This document shows, one piece after another, positions 44,186-53,954 of a DNA stretch of 64,000 nt. Position 1 is the first letter of the stretch. Every line of letters begins with the position of its first letter. Where the stretch lies: positions 1,242,501 through 1,306,500 of the forward strand of contig CP113055.1 of the NCBI GenBank assembly GCA_026625625.1, written 5' to 3'. This DNA is from Blastomonas sp. SL216 (GTDB lineage: Bacteria > Pseudomonadota > Alphaproteobacteria > Sphingomonadales > Sphingomonadaceae). A program made the position numbers and the translations under genes. The notes beneath the pieces are model-generated. The model made no database searches, was not told where the DNA came from, and worked only from the letters and a program-made list of their open reading frames with translations.

Positions 44186-45366
44186 TCCGCAAGATCCTGC
44201 TGGGTCTGGTCCTGCTGGTCATGGCGGGGCTGGTCTTCACCGTCACCGTGCTGCCGGGCCTGTTCGAAAAGCAGACCAATGTCGTGACCGACGAACCGCT
44301 GCCACAGGTCCGCGCCGATGCCGCCGCGCTGCACAAGACGCTGCAGATTGCCGACCTGCACGGCGACACGCTGCTGTGGAAGCGCGACCTGCTCGACAAG
44401 GCGAGCCGCGGCCAGATCGACCTGCCTAGGCTGGAGGCCGGCAATGTCGCGCTGCAGGTCTTCTCGTCGGTATCCAAGACGCCCAAGGGCCAGAATTACG
44501 ACAGCAATTCGGCCGACACCGACAATATCACGCTGCTGGCGATGGCGCAGCTGCAGCCGGTCCGCACATGGTTTTCGGTGCACGAACGCTCGATGTGGCA
44601 CGGCCAGCGGCTCGAAGCGGCGGCGAAGCAGTCCGGCGGTCGCCTGATGCTCATCCGCAAGCCATCCGATGTCGAGACGCTGCTCGCCGCGCGCGCTGCC
44701 GGCAAACAGGTCACCGGCGCGCTTTATTCGGTCGAGGGGCTGCAGAATCTGGAGGGCAAGGCCGAGAATCTCGACCGGCTCTATGGTGTCGGCATGCGCA
44801 TGGCAGGCCTGGTGCATTTCTTCGACAACGAGCTCGCAGGCTCGATGCATGGCGAGCGCAAGGGCGGGCTGACCCCGTTCGGCCGCAAGATGGTGCGCGC
44901 GATGGAGGCCAGGGGCATCATCGTTGATATCGCGCATTCCAGCCACAAGGCCGTCGCCGAAATTCTCAGCATGGCGCGGCGCCCGGTCGTGTCCAGCCAT
45001 GGCGGGGTGCAGGCGGTGTGCGGGGTCAACCGCAACCTGAGCGATACCGAAATCCGCGCCGTCGCGGCTACCGGCGGCATCATCGGCATCGGTTATTGGG
45101 ATGGCGCGATCTGCTCGACCGATCCGAAGATGATCGCCAGATCGATCAAGCATGTCCGCGATCTGGTCGGCATCCAGCATGTCGCGCTGGGCAGCGATTT
45201 CGATGGCGCGGTGACGACACGCTTCGACACCAGCCAGGTCGTGCAGGTGACGCAGGCGCTGATCGATATCGGCTTCACGCCCGAAGACATTCGCGCGGTC
45301 ATGGGCGGCAACACGCTGCGTATCCTGAAACAGGGCATTGAACCCCTGCCCGGCAAGGGCCTATAG
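44182..45366 (+). CDS. Membrane dipeptidase, M19 family
   Basis: 394 residues with an N-terminal membrane anchor or uncleaved signal (3-27). M19 zinc residues: IADLHGDTLLW (HxD), YSVEGLQNLEG (bridging Glu), DIAHSSHKA and SSHGG (His), ALGSDFDGA (Asp). Family members cleave dipeptides, including D-amino acid ones, in the periplasm. GTG start overlaps folA by 4 nt. Odd partner for purine and folate genes; the coupling may be purely organisational. Confidence 0.9.
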   Translation: MIRKILLGLVLLVMAGLVFTVTVLPGLFEKQTNVVTDEPLPQVRADAAALHKTLQIADLHGDTLLWKRDLLDKASRGQIDLPRLEAGNVALQVFSSVSKTPKGQNYDSNSADTDNITLLAMAQLQPVRTWFSVHERSMWHGQRLEAAAKQSGGRLMLIRKPSDVETLLAARAAGKQVTGALYSVEGLQNLEGKAENLDRLYGVGMRMAGLVHFFDNELAGSMHGERKGGLTPFGRKMVRAMEARGIIVDIAHSSHKAVAEILSMARRPVVSSHGGVQAVCGVNRNLSDTEIRAVAATGGIIGIGYWDGAICSTDPKMIARSIKHVRDLVGIQHVALGSDFDGAVTTRFDTSQVVQVTQALIDIGFTPEDIRAVMGGNTLRILKQGIEPLPGKGL

Positions 45367-45373
45367 GGCGCTC

Positions 45374-46297
45374 ATGTTGAGGGTGGAGGGCAGCGATCGG
45401 CTGCCGGACAGGTTGCGCGGGGGCATCATCGCGCTGGGCAATTTTGACGGCTTTCATGCCGGTCATCAGGCCGTGGCCGGACGCGCCATCCAATGGGCCA
45501 GATCCGAAGGCCGCCCCGCGATCATCGCCACCTTCGATCCGCACCCGGTGCGCTATTTCAAGCCCGACACCCCGCCCTTCCGCCTCACCAGCCTCGACCA
45601 GCGTCAGCAGCTGTTCGGCCAGGCAGGCGCGGACGCGATGCTGGTCTTCGCCTTCGACAAGACGCTCGCCGAAACCCGCGCGGAAAGCTTCATCGCCGAT
45701 CTGCTGATCGAGCGTTTCGGCGCGGTCGGCGTCGTGACCGGCGAGGATTTCACCTTCGGCAAGGGCCGCGGCGGCAATATCCAGGTGTTGCGCGATCTCG
45801 GCGCATTGCTCGGGCTGCGCAGCGAGGCGGTGGGCCCGGTGACCACCGACGACGCGGTGATCTCGTCGAGCCGCATCCGCCAGTGCCTGATCGAAGGCCG
45901 CCCCGACGAGGCCGAGCGGCTGATGACCCGGCCCTTTGCGGTGCAGGGCGTGGTCCAGCATGGCGACAAGAACGGGCGGCTGCTGGGCTTTCCCACCGCC
46001 AATATCGACATGGGCAGCTATGTGCGGCCGCGCTACGGCATTTATGCCGTGACCGGGCATCTCGCCGATGGCCGGGTGCTGAAAGGCGCGGCGAACCTGG
46101 GCATCCGCCCGCAATTCGATCCGCCCAAGGAATTGCTCGAACCGCATTTCTTCGATTTCAGCGAAGACCTGTACGGCCAGACGATCGAGGTCGCGCTGCG
46201 CCATTTCATCCGGCCCGAAGCGAAGTTTGCCGATTGGGACGAACTCAAGCGCCAGATCGATGCCGACTGCGCGCGCGCGCGGGAATTGCTTGCCTGA
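45374..46297 (+). CDS. ribF: Bifunctional riboflavin kinase/FAD synthetase
   Basis: 307 residues. N-terminal FAD synthetase: IALGNFDGFHAGHQ (HxGH-type nucleotidyltransferase site, 31-44), TFDPHPVRYF, GEDFTFGKGRGG and ISSSRIRQCL. C-terminal kinase (about 185-305): GFPTANIDM, YGIYAVTG and GQTIEVALRHFIRPE. Makes FMN then FAD from riboflavin. Starts 7 nt after the dipeptidase stop with AGGGCG. Common ribF-ileS-lspA order of proteobacteria. Confidence 0.95.
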   Translation: MLRVEGSDRLPDRLRGGIIALGNFDGFHAGHQAVAGRAIQWARSEGRPAIIATFDPHPVRYFKPDTPPFRLTSLDQRQQLFGQAGADAMLVFAFDKTLAETRAESFIADLLIERFGAVGVVTGEDFTFGKGRGGNIQVLRDLGALLGLRSEAVGPVTTDDAVISSSRIRQCLIEGRPDEAERLMTRPFAVQGVVQHGDKNGRLLGFPTANIDMGSYVRPRYGIYAVTGHLADGRVLKGAANLGIRPQFDPPKELLEPHFFDFSEDLYGQTIEVALRHFIRPEAKFADWDELKRQIDADCARARELLA

Positions 46298-46327
46298 AAG
46301 GCGTGCGCGCCTTAAGCGCCAGCCACT

Positions 46328-49246
46328 ATGACCGACCAATCCGCCAGCACGCCGCCCGACTATAAAGACACCGTCTTTCTGCCGCAGACCGACTTTCCGA
46401 TGAAGGCCGGGCTGGCGCAGAAGGAACCGGCTATTCTGGCGCGCTGGCAGGAACAGGACCTGTACAACACGCTGCGCGATGCCCGCCGCGGCCGTGAAAA
46501 GTTCATCCTGCACGATGGCCCGCCTTATGCGAATGGCGACATGCACATCGGCCATGCGCTCAACCATATCCTGAAGGACATGGTCTGTCGCACCCAGTCG
46601 CTGCTGGGCAAGGATGCGCCGTACGTTCCCGGCTGGGACTGCCATGGCCTTCCGATCGAGTGGAAGATCGAGGAGCAGTATCGCAAGAAGAAGCTCAACA
46701 AGGACGAGGTCGATCCGGTCGCCTTCCGCGCCGAATGCCGCGCTTATGCCCAGCATTGGGTGGACACCCAGCGCGAACAGCTGAAGCGCCTCGGCATCCT
46801 GGGCGATTGGGACAATCCGTACCTGACGATGGACTTCGCCGCCGAGGCGACCATCGTGCAGGAGCTGATGAAATTCGCGGAAAGCGGCCAGCTCTATCGC
46901 GGTGCCAAGCCGGTGATGTGGTCGCCGGTCGAAAAGACCGCACTCGCCGAGGCCGAGGTTGAGTACGCGGACGTCACGAGCACACAGATCGATGTGGCGT
47001 TCGAGATTGTTGACGCTCCGAATGCGCCTGAGCTGGTCGGTGCCTATGCGGTGATCTGGACGACGACGCCCTGGACGATCCCGGTAAACCAGGCTTTGGC
47101 TTACGGGCCGGAAACTAACTATCGGTTGTTCCAGATCGCTGTGTCAGTCGATGCTGCACCCAATATTGATGTTTTTGAGGATGCGACATTTAAGGCGCTC
47201 AATGGTCACAAAGTGCTCATCGCTGATAGCGATCAGCTTCGGTCCGAGTTTGCGGCAAGGTTGCATCAGCTTTGGCCAGGTGCAGGTCTTGTCGACGTTG
47301 ACGATTGGAGCAAAAATGGGCTGGTGTTAGCCGGCGCCACCGCCCGCCACCCGATGCACGCACTCGGTGGCTTCTTCGCCAAGCCCCGCCCCTTCCTGCC
47401 CGGCGATTTCGTCACCACCGACGCAGGTACCGGCCTCGTCCATATGTCGCCCGACCATGGCGAGGACGATTTCGACCTCTGCAAGGCAAACGGCATCGAG
47501 CCGGTGTTCGCGGTCGAGGGCGATGGCCGCTATCGCGATGACTGGGCCTGGCTCGGCGGCGCGGATGAGCGGCGCATGTCGGTGATCAACCCCAAGTTCA
47601 ACGCGCCCGATGGCCCGATCTGCGAGGACCTGCGCGCCGCAGGTGCGCTGCTTTCGGCGGGCTCTTTCCAGCACAGCTATCCGCACAGCTGGCGTTCCAA
47701 GGCCCGCGTGATCTTCCGCTGCACCCCGCAATGGTTCATCCCCATGGATGCGCCGCTCGCCACTGGCGAAACGCTGCGCAGCACCGCCATGCAGGCGATC
47801 TCGGACACCCGCTGGGTCCCCGCCAAGGGCGAGAACCGCATCCGGTCGATGGTCGAAGGTCGCCCCGACTGGGTGATCAGCCGCCAGCGCGCCTGGGGTG
47901 TGCCGATCACCTTGTTCGTCAACCGCAAGACCGGACAGTATCTGAGCGATCCCGCCGTCAACGCCCGTATCGTTGCGGCGATCCGCGAACAGGGCGTCGA
48001 TGGCTGGAACGAGGCGGCGGTCCCTGCCCTGCTCGGCCCCGATTACGATCCGGCGGATTACGAGCGCGTCACCGACATTCTCGACGTGTGGTTCGACAGC
48101 GGCTGCACCCATGCGTTCGTGCTGGAAAGCGGCAAATGGCCCGACCTGACCCGGCCCGAAGGCCATGTCGGCCCCTGGGCGGACCTGTATCTCGAAGGGT
48201 CGGACCAGCATCGCGGTTGGTTCCAGTCCTCGCTGATGGAAAGCTGCGGCACACGCGGCCATGCGCCCTACAAGGCGGTGCTGACCCATGGCTTCACCAT
48301 GGACGCCAAGGGCATGAAAATGTCCAAGTCGCTGGGCAACACCATCGATCCGCTGACCCTGATCAAGGATTCGGGTGCGGACATATTGCGGCTCTGGGCG
48401 CTGTCGGTCGACTTCACCGAGGACCACCGCATCGGCAAGGAAATCCTCGCCGGGGTGTCGGACCAGTATCGCAAGCTGCGCAACACCTTCCGCTACATGC
48501 TCGGCGCGCTCGCCGGGTTCGAGGACAGCGAGAAGGTGGCCGTGGAGGACATGCCCGAGCTGGAGCGCTATGTGCTCCATCTGCTGGCTGACCTTGATGC
48601 GAAACTGCGTCAGGCGGTCAACGACTTCGACTACAACACGTACGTCCGCTCGCTCGCCGATTTCGCGAACAACGACCTGTCGGCCTTCTTCTTCGATATC
48701 CGCAAGGACTGCCTGTACTGCGATATCGGCCCCGCGCACCCGCTCGGCACGATGAAGCGCCGCGCGTACCGCACCGTGCTGCACGTGCTGTTCGAGGCCC
48801 TGATCCGCTACACCGCGCCGGTGCTGGTATTCACCGCCGAAGAGGTGTGGGGTACGCGCTATCCCGATACGGGCAGCGTGCATCTGCTCGAATGGCCGGA
48901 ACTGCCCGCGCTTGGCGATGGCAGCGAACTTGTCTCGCGCTGGACCCAGATGCGCACGCTCAAGGAGAGCGTCACCGGCGCCATCGAGCCTTTCCGCCGC
49001 GACAAGGTCATCCGCTCGAGCCTGGAAGCCGAGGTCGGGATCGCAGCTGACGCAGTGCCGGAAGGGCAGTTTTCCGCCGCCGAACTGGCAGAGCTGTTCA
49101 TCACGGCAGATGTGTCAGTGGCTTCTGCGGAGATGATCGAAGTCACCCGCACCACGCACCACAAATGCGGCCGCTGCTGGCGTCACCTGCCCGAAGTGAC
49201 CGAAGACGGCGCGCTGTGCGACCGGTGTTCGGAGATGCTCGCGTGA
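46328..49246 (+). CDS. ileS: Isoleucyl-tRNA synthetase
   Basis: 972 residues. Charges tRNA-Ile with isoleucine. Seen: the HIGH motif in GDMHIGHALNHIL, the CP1 editing domain with IWTTTPWTIPVNQALAYGPE and DAGTGLVHMSPDHGEDDF, KMSKS as GMKMSKSLGNT, and a C-terminal zinc ribbon CGRCWRHLPEV with CDRC. Between about 46976 and 47335 (residues ~217-336) codon use becomes markedly less GC-rich (TTG, CTT, AAA, TTA) and the protein contains an unfamiliar stretch, unlike the rest of the gene. lspA starts at its stop. Confidence 0.95.
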   Translation: MTDQSASTPPDYKDTVFLPQTDFPMKAGLAQKEPAILARWQEQDLYNTLRDARRGREKFILHDGPPYANGDMHIGHALNHILKDMVCRTQSLLGKDAPYVPGWDCHGLPIEWKIEEQYRKKKLNKDEVDPVAFRAECRAYAQHWVDTQREQLKRLGILGDWDNPYLTMDFAAEATIVQELMKFAESGQLYRGAKPVMWSPVEKTALAEAEVEYADVTSTQIDVAFEIVDAPNAPELVGAYAVIWTTTPWTIPVNQALAYGPETNYRLFQIAVSVDAAPNIDVFEDATFKALNGHKVLIADSDQLRSEFAARLHQLWPGAGLVDVDDWSKNGLVLAGATARHPMHALGGFFAKPRPFLPGDFVTTDAGTGLVHMSPDHGEDDFDLCKANGIEPVFAVEGDGRYRDDWAWLGGADERRMSVINPKFNAPDGPICEDLRAAGALLSAGSFQHSYPHSWRSKARVIFRCTPQWFIPMDAPLATGETLRSTAMQAISDTRWVPAKGENRIRSMVEGRPDWVISRQRAWGVPITLFVNRKTGQYLSDPAVNARIVAAIREQGVDGWNEAAVPALLGPDYDPADYERVTDILDVWFDSGCTHAFVLESGKWPDLTRPEGHVGPWADLYLEGSDQHRGWFQSSLMESCGTRGHAPYKAVLTHGFTMDAKGMKMSKSLGNTIDPLTLIKDSGADILRLWALSVDFTEDHRIGKEILAGVSDQYRKLRNTFRYMLGALAGFEDSEKVAVEDMPELERYVLHLLADLDAKLRQAVNDFDYNTYVRSLADFANNDLSAFFFDIRKDCLYCDIGPAHPLGTMKRRAYRTVLHVLFEALIRYTAPVLVFTAEEVWGTRYPDTGSVHLLEWPELPALGDGSELVSRWTQMRTLKESVTGAIEPFRRDKVIRSSLEAEVGIAADAVPEGQFSAAELAELFITADVSVASAEMIEVTRTTHHKCGRCWRHLPEVTEDGALCDRCSEMLA

Positions 49247-49806
49247 CGCTCACCCGTTTCCGCACCGAAGGTGTCGCGCTGGCGATCGTCATTCTGGTCA
49301 TCGATCAGATCGCCAAGTTCATCGTCGCAGGGCCGCTCGCGCTGAGCAGCCGGTTGCAGATCGAGATCACCCCGTTCTTCAACCTCACCTGGGCGGAGAA
49401 TCGCGGCGTATCGATGGGCTTCCTCACCGCAGAGACCGAAACTGCGCGCTGGATGCTGGTCGTGCTGACCGGAATCATCGCCACAATCGTGCTGCTGTGG
49501 ATGTTCAAGGAACGCGCGCGCGGCGACATTCTGGCGCTGGGCATGATCCTGGGCGGCGCGCTGGGCAACATCATCGATCGCGCGCGGCTGGGCTATGTCG
49601 TCGATTATGCAGACCTGCATTTCGGCGCATTCCGGCCGTTCATGATCTTCAACATTGCGGATGCAGCGATCACCATCGGGGTGCTGTTATTGCTTGCCCG
49701 CGTTCTGATAATCGGCGACAAAGCCGCGAAATCTGAAGGCCCTACATCGGGGGTTCAGGATGGCGGGCATAGCGGTGACGCTCCTGCCGCCAAGACGGAG
49801 AATTAA
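49243..49806 (+). CDS. lspA: Lipoprotein signal peptidase (signal peptidase II)
   Basis: 187 residues, four membrane helices. Cleaves the signal peptide of prolipoproteins in the inner membrane. Seen: VIDQIAKFIV, WAENRGVSMGF, and the catalytic Asp motifs GNIIDRARLGYVVDY and FNIADAAITIG. GTG 49243 overlaps the ileS stop (GTGA). A ~25-residue hydrophilic C-terminal tail is present. Followed by a lipoprotein gene that would be one of its substrates. Confidence 0.95.
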   Translation: MTLTRFRTEGVALAIVILVIDQIAKFIVAGPLALSSRLQIEITPFFNLTWAENRGVSMGFLTAETETARWMLVVLTGIIATIVLLWMFKERARGDILALGMILGGALGNIIDRARLGYVVDYADLHFGAFRPFMIFNIADAAITIGVLLLLARVLIIGDKAAKSEGPTSGVQDGGHSGDAPAAKTEN

Positions 49807-49807
49807 G

Positions 49808-50236
49808 ATGCTTAACTCGGGGCGTAAACTGGCCCTTATCGCCGGTATCTCGGTCGCAGCTGCGACGCTTTCGGCCTGCGGCTCCAGCGGCGGCATCTTC
49901 AACCGCGATCGTCCTGACGAGTTCGCGGTGTCGCGTCAGGCACCGCTGGTGATCCCGCCCGATTTCTCGCTGACCCCGCCTTCGCCGGGTGCTGCCCGTC
50001 CGCAATCGGTCCAGGCGAGCCAGCAGGCGCTCGACGCGCTGTTCGGCGGTCCGCAGCCGCGCAGCGGTGTCGAAGGCGCCGCGCTTGACCGCGCCGGTCG
50101 CCCCGATGCCGCGATCCGCTCTGAAGTTGGCGATCCCAAGACGCAGACGACCGACAAGGGTGCCACCACCCGCGATATCGTTGCGGCGCCCGAAGGTGAC
50201 GGCCAGGATGCCAAGGCGGCCGTGCCGCAGCAGTAA
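49808..50236 (+). CDS. DUF3035 lipoprotein
   Basis: 142 residues. Lipoprotein signal with lipobox LSAC (Cys 24), then the DUF3035 core RPDEFAVSRQAPLVIPPDF (about 34-52) and a disordered Ala/Gln/Asp-rich tail. This family of alphaproteobacterial outer-membrane lipoproteins usually follows lspA and has been linked with outer-membrane protein assembly; that link is not shown here. Starts 1 nt after lspA and ends before a strong terminator. Confidence 0.88.
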   Translation: MLNSGRKLALIAGISVAAATLSACGSSGGIFNRDRPDEFAVSRQAPLVIPPDFSLTPPSPGAARPQSVQASQQALDALFGGPQPRSGVEGAALDRAGRPDAAIRSEVGDPKTQTTDKGATTRDIVAAPEGDGQDAKAAVPQQ

Positions 50237-50250
50237 ACCTGCCCACCAGG

Positions 50251-50296
50251 ACACAAAAAGCCCGGCGATCAAAGGATCTGCCGGGCTTTTTTGTGT
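50251..50296. terminator. Bidirectional intrinsic terminator
   Basis: ACACAAAAAGCCCGGC pairs with GCCGGGCTTTTTTGTGT (one bulged T) around a 13-nt loop, with A- and T-rich arms. It ends the purE-DUF3035 run and the convergent dxs gene. Confidence 0.92.
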
Positions 50297-50313
50297 CCGA
50301 ATCGAACGTGGGA

Positions 50314-52248
50314 TCAGGCGCGCGCGCCATCCCCCACCACGGTAACTCCGGCGCTGTTGTGACGCAGCGCCTTGAGCACGGTTTCGACAATGCCATCGGC
50401 ATCGAGCCCGGCTTCGGCATATTGCTTTTCGGGCTTGTCATGCTCCTGGAACACGTCCGGAAGGCGCAGCGTGCGCAGCTTCAGGCCCGCATCGATCAGC
50501 CCCTCGTCCGAGGCCATGGTGAGCACATGCGCGCCCAGCCCGCCGATCGCGCCCTCTTCCACCGTCACGCACACCTCGTGCGTCGCCAGCAGTTTGCGGA
50601 TCATCTCCTCGTCGAGCGGCTTGGCAAAGCGCAGGTCAGCAACCGTCGTGGACAAGCCCTTGGCGTCGAGCACATCGGCGGCCTTCTGCGCCTCGGCCAG
50701 GCGGGTGCCGAGCGAGAGGATCGCAACCTTCTTGCCTTCGCGCACGATGCGGCCCTTGCCGATCTCGAGCCGCTCGGGAACCTCGGGCAGCGCCACGCCG
50801 ACGCCATTACCGCGCGGATAGCGGAAGGCGATCGGGCCGCTGTCGTGGCACGCGGCGGTATAGGTCATATGGACCAGTTCCGCCTCATCGGCGGCGGCCA
50901 TCACCACCATGTTGGGCAGCGTGGCCAGATAGGTGACGTCGAACGACCCGGCATGGGTCGATCCATCGGCACCTACCAGCCCGGCGCGGTCGATAGCAAA
51001 GCGAACCGGCAGGTTCTGGATCGCCACGTCGTGCACCACCTGGTCATAGGCGCGCTGCAGGAAGGTGGAATAGATCGCGCAGAACGGGCGCATGCCCTGC
51101 GCGGCCAGACCAGCCGCAAAGGTCACCGCGTGCTGCTCGGCAATGCCGACGTCGAAGCTGCGGTCGGGATGCGCCTGGGCGAACTTGTCGACGCCGGTGC
51201 CCGAGGGCATGGCAGCGGTAATCGCGCAGATCGTGGGATCGGTATCAGCCAGCCTCGCCAGCGTTTCGCCGAACACATTCTGATAGGCGGGCGGGCCGGC
51301 CGCCGCCTTGTCCTGCTTGCCGGTGATGACATCGAACTTGGCAACGCCGTGATATTTGTCGGCCGCAGCTTCGGCAGGGGCATAGCCCTTGCCCTTTTGC
51401 GTGACGACATGGACCAGGCACGGCCCTTCGGCGGCGTCGCGGATATTCTCCAGCACCGGCACCAGCTGGTCCAGATTGTGCCCGTCGATCGGGCCGACAT
51501 AATAGAAACCCAGTTCCTCAAACAGCGTACCGCCCATGGCCATGCCGCGAGCATATTCGTCGGTCTTGCGCGCGGCCTGGTGCAGGCTCTTGGGCAGCTT
51601 GCGCGCCAGACGCTTCAGCGCCTCGCGCACGCCCAGGAATTCGCGGCTGGAAACGATCCGCGCGAGATAGCCCGAAAGCCCGCCTACGGGCGGAGCGATC
51701 GACATGTCATTGTCGTTCAGGATGACGATCAGCCGGTTGCCCGCGCGCTCGGCATTGTTCATCGCCTCATAGGCCATGCCGGCGCTCATCGCGCCATCGC
51801 CGATCACTGCGATCGCCTTGCCGGGCGCGCCGCTCATCTGGTTGGCGGTGGCAAAGCCCAGCGCAGCCGAGATCGACGTCGAGCTGTGCGCCGCGCCGAA
51901 CGGGTCATATTCGCTCTCGCTGCGCTTGGTGAAGCCAGAGAGGCCACCCCCGGTGCGCAGCGTGCGGATGCGGTCGCGCCTGCCGGTCAGGATCTTGTGC
52001 GGATAGCATTGATGGCCGACATCCCAGATCAGCCGGTCATTGGGCGTATCGAACACATAATGGATCGCAGTGGTCAGCTCGACCACGCCCAGGCCCGCGC
52101 CCAGATGGCCGCCGGTAACCGAAACCGCCGAAATCACTTCCTGGCGCAGCTCGTCTGCCAGCTGGCGCAACTGCGTCGACTTCAGCTGACGCAGGTCGGC
52201 CGGTGTGTTGACGGTGTCCAGCAATGGCGTTTCGGGCAGATTGGTCAT
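50314..52248 (-). CDS. dxs: 1-deoxy-D-xylulose-5-phosphate synthase
   Basis: 644 residues. Thiamine diphosphate enzyme that condenses pyruvate and glyceraldehyde-3-phosphate, the first step of the MEP isoprenoid pathway. Seen: [16 protein letters not shown], the ThDP motif [17 protein letters not shown] with [33 protein letters not shown] (catalytic Glu) and [18 protein letters not shown] 52248 has AAGGG just upstream. Stands alone, convergent with the DUF3035 gene. Confidence 0.96.
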   Translation of the reverse strand: MTNLPETPLLDTVNTPADLRQLKSTQLRQLADELRQEVISAVSVTGGHLGAGLGVVELTTAIHYVFDTPNDRLIWDVGHQCYPHKILTGRRDRIRTLRTGGGLSGFTKRSESEYDPFGAAHSSTSISAALGFATANQMSGAPGKAIAVIGDGAMSAGMAYEAMNNAERAGNRLIVILNDNDMSIAPPVGGLSGYLARIVSSREFLGVREALKRLARKLPKSLHQAARKTDEYARGMAMGGTLFEELGFYYVGPIDGHNLDQLVPVLENIRDAAEGPCLVHVVTQKGKGYAPAEAAADKYHGVAKFDVITGKQDKAAAGPPAYQNVFGETLARLADTDPTICAITAAMPSGTGVDKFAQAHPDRSFDVGIAEQHAVTFAAGLAAQGMRPFCAIYSTFLQRAYDQVVHDVAIQNLPVRFAIDRAGLVGADGSTHAGSFDVTYLATLPNMVVMAAADEAELVHMTYTAACHDSGPIAFRYPRGNGVGVALPEVPERLEIGKGRIVREGKKVAILSLGTRLAEAQKAADVLDAKGLSTTVADLRFAKPLDEEMIRKLLATHEVCVTVEEGAIGGLGAHVLTMASDEGLIDAGLKLRTLRLPDVFQEHDKPEKQYAEAGLDADGIVETVLKALRHNSAGVTVVGDGARA

Positions 52249-52360
52249 TGAATTCCCTTTCAACCGCGAATCCTAGACCCATTTTTGGGCTCTGTCGAAT
52301 GATCGACCAGGATGACGGCTTGAGTGTAAAGTTTTTTGGACAGTTCCGCAAATGCGGATT

Positions 52361-52834
52361 TCAGTCACATGCTGCGCAGCGGCCGCGCACCTCTATGACC
52401 GGGCGTATATCGACATAGCCCGCGGCTTCCGCCGTTTTCCGGACGCTGCGCGACAGTCCGTCATCGTCGATATGGGTCGCATTTCCGCAGGAATCGCACA
52501 CCAGAAAGATGCAGTCATGCACGCAGCCCGGGTGAGAGTTGGCGATATAGGCGTTGATGCTCTCAACTCTGCGCGCCAGATTCGTGCGCACGAACAGGTC
52601 GAGAATGCGATAGACCGAGTTGGGCGCGACCCGCTTGCCGCGTTTGCGGCTGACAGAATCGGCAATATCGTAAGCGGAGGCAGGCTTTTCGATCTCCGCC
52701 AGGGCGGTGAAGATCGACTCGCGCATATCGGTCCATTGCTCGCCCGCTGCTTCGAGCGAACGGCGCGCAGCCACGGCAAGGTCTTCGCCCTCATGCTCGT
52801 GATGCTTGTGGCCATGATCGGTGACGGTGGACAT
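52361..52834 (-). CDS. Fur-family transcriptional regulator, Zur-like
   Basis: 157 residues. A histidine-rich start DHGHKHHEHEGED (6-18) is followed by a winged-helix domain (about 20-90, SAYDIADSVSRKRGKRVAPNSVYRILDL) and a C-terminal dimer/metal domain with CDSCG and CAACD, the two CxxC pairs of the structural zinc site. Asp/His ligands (HPGCVHDCIF) lie between. The pattern fits Zur (zinc uptake regulator) more than Fur. It may repress zinc import genes elsewhere; no target is adjacent. Confidence 0.85.
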   Translation of the reverse strand: MSTVTDHGHKHHEHEGEDLAVAARRSLEAAGEQWTDMRESIFTALAEIEKPASAYDIADSVSRKRGKRVAPNSVYRILDLFVRTNLARRVESINAYIANSHPGCVHDCIFLVCDSCGNATHIDDDGLSRSVRKTAEAAGYVDIRPVIEVRGRCAACD

Positions 52835-52882
52835 GGGGCATATCTACGCATGCCGCCCCCAGGTTGCAATGGCCCGGCGGTA

Positions 52883-53584
52883 TCAGCCGCGCACCGGCTT
52901 GGCGCTGTACAGCGTCGGGAAGGTCCGCTTGAAATTGCTGACCTTCACCGCATCCCAGCGCAGGATATACGGGTGATCCGGGTTCTTGAACATGAAGTCC
53001 TGGTGATAGCCTTCTGCCGGATAGAAGGCCTTGTAAGGCTCCACCGCCGTGACGATGCGTTTCTTCCACACGCCCGCCTTGTCCAGTTCGGCAACATAGG
53101 CACGCGCAACCTGCGCCTGCGACTTGTCGGTGGGGACCAGCGCGGTGCGATACTGCCGCCCGCTATCGGGTCCCTGGCGGTTGAGCGTGGTAGGATCGGC
53201 CACGACCGAGAAAAACACCTGCAAGAGCTGGCCATAGCTGACCTGCGACGGGTCATAGACCACGCGCACCGCCTCTGCATGGCGGGTGACGCCGCTCGAA
53301 ACGTCATCATAGTTGGCGTTCACCTTGCCATCGCCATGATAGCCCGAGACCGCGCTCTTCACACCCTTCACATGGCTGAACACGCCCTCGACGCCCCAGA
53401 AACAGCCGCCCGCGAAGATCGCGACACGCTGCTTGCCCGATTCCACGGCCTTGAGCCTGGGCGCGGGGATGATCTTCGCCTCCTCGGCAGCCAGCGCCGC
53501 CGCGCCGCTATCGAGCGTCATCACGGCAGCACCGGCGAGGCCGAGCGCGGCCATCATGGACAGGGAGCGGGCGGAAAGCTTCAT
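52883..53584 (-). CDS. msrA: Peptide methionine-S-sulfoxide reductase A, exported
   Basis: 233 residues, with an N-terminal signal peptide (about 1-33, ending AAALAA) that most cytoplasmic MsrA proteins lack. The active-site FAGGCFWGVEGVF (57-69, catalytic Cys) and GYHGD are intact, as are YHQDF and the conserved GRQYRTALV. It repairs oxidised methionine, here probably in the periplasm. Its start overlaps the small membrane-protein gene by 4 nt. Confidence 0.93.
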   Translation of the reverse strand: MKLSARSLSMMAALGLAGAAVMTLDSGAAALAAEEAKIIPAPRLKAVESGKQRVAIFAGGCFWGVEGVFSHVKGVKSAVSGYHGDGKVNANYDDVSSGVTRHAEAVRVVYDPSQVSYGQLLQVFFSVVADPTTLNRQGPDSGRQYRTALVPTDKSQAQVARAYVAELDKAGVWKKRIVTAVEPYKAFYPAEGYHQDFMFKNPDHPYILRWDAVKVSNFKRTFPTLYSAKPVRG

Positions 53585-53733
53585 CGGCTGACGGGGCTTT
53601 CGATTACGGTATCGGCGTGCGGGGCCGGATAGGCCTTGCCGTCTGCGGGCAGCAGCACGAACAGCGCCACCGCGCCGATCGCAAAGCCGCCCAGGAAATT
53701 GCGGATCAGGTCCGATTTCAGCAACTGGGTCAT
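53581..53733 (-). CDS. Small membrane protein coupled to msrA
   Basis: 50 residues: hydrophilic start MTQLLKSDLIRN, one membrane helix (FLGGFAIGAVALFVLLP, about 13-29) and a short polar tail. The stop overlaps the msrA ATG (ATGA), so translation is coupled. A longer start at 53763 is possible. No family recognised; may anchor or partner the exported MsrA. Confidence 0.65.
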   Translation of the reverse strand: MTQLLKSDLIRNFLGGFAIGAVALFVLLPADGKAYPAPHADTVIESPVSR

Positions 53734-53954
53734 GGCATGTCTCGTTTCTCGTTCGGTCGCCATTCGTGGCGTTATCTTACGGGGTTACATCGGGGCGGTG
53801 ATCTGGGGAGACCGTCTGGCGAATCAAGCGGAACGGGGGATGGTTCTGCTTAACCCATGACAAGTTTGCCTGATTCGGCTGTATCCGCTGTGAACCAAGG
53901 CACAGGGTGATGTTCAGCTTTTCGGCGAACGGCTTTTCAGCCTCGATCAGCCCT

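Noticed and set aside
47327-48883. 518-codon minus-strand frame opposite ileS
   Set aside because: Shadow; ileS motifs are unambiguous on the plus strand.
50293-52251. 652-codon frame on the plus strand opposite dxs
   Set aside because: Shadow of dxs; composition typical of antisense frames in GC-rich DNA.
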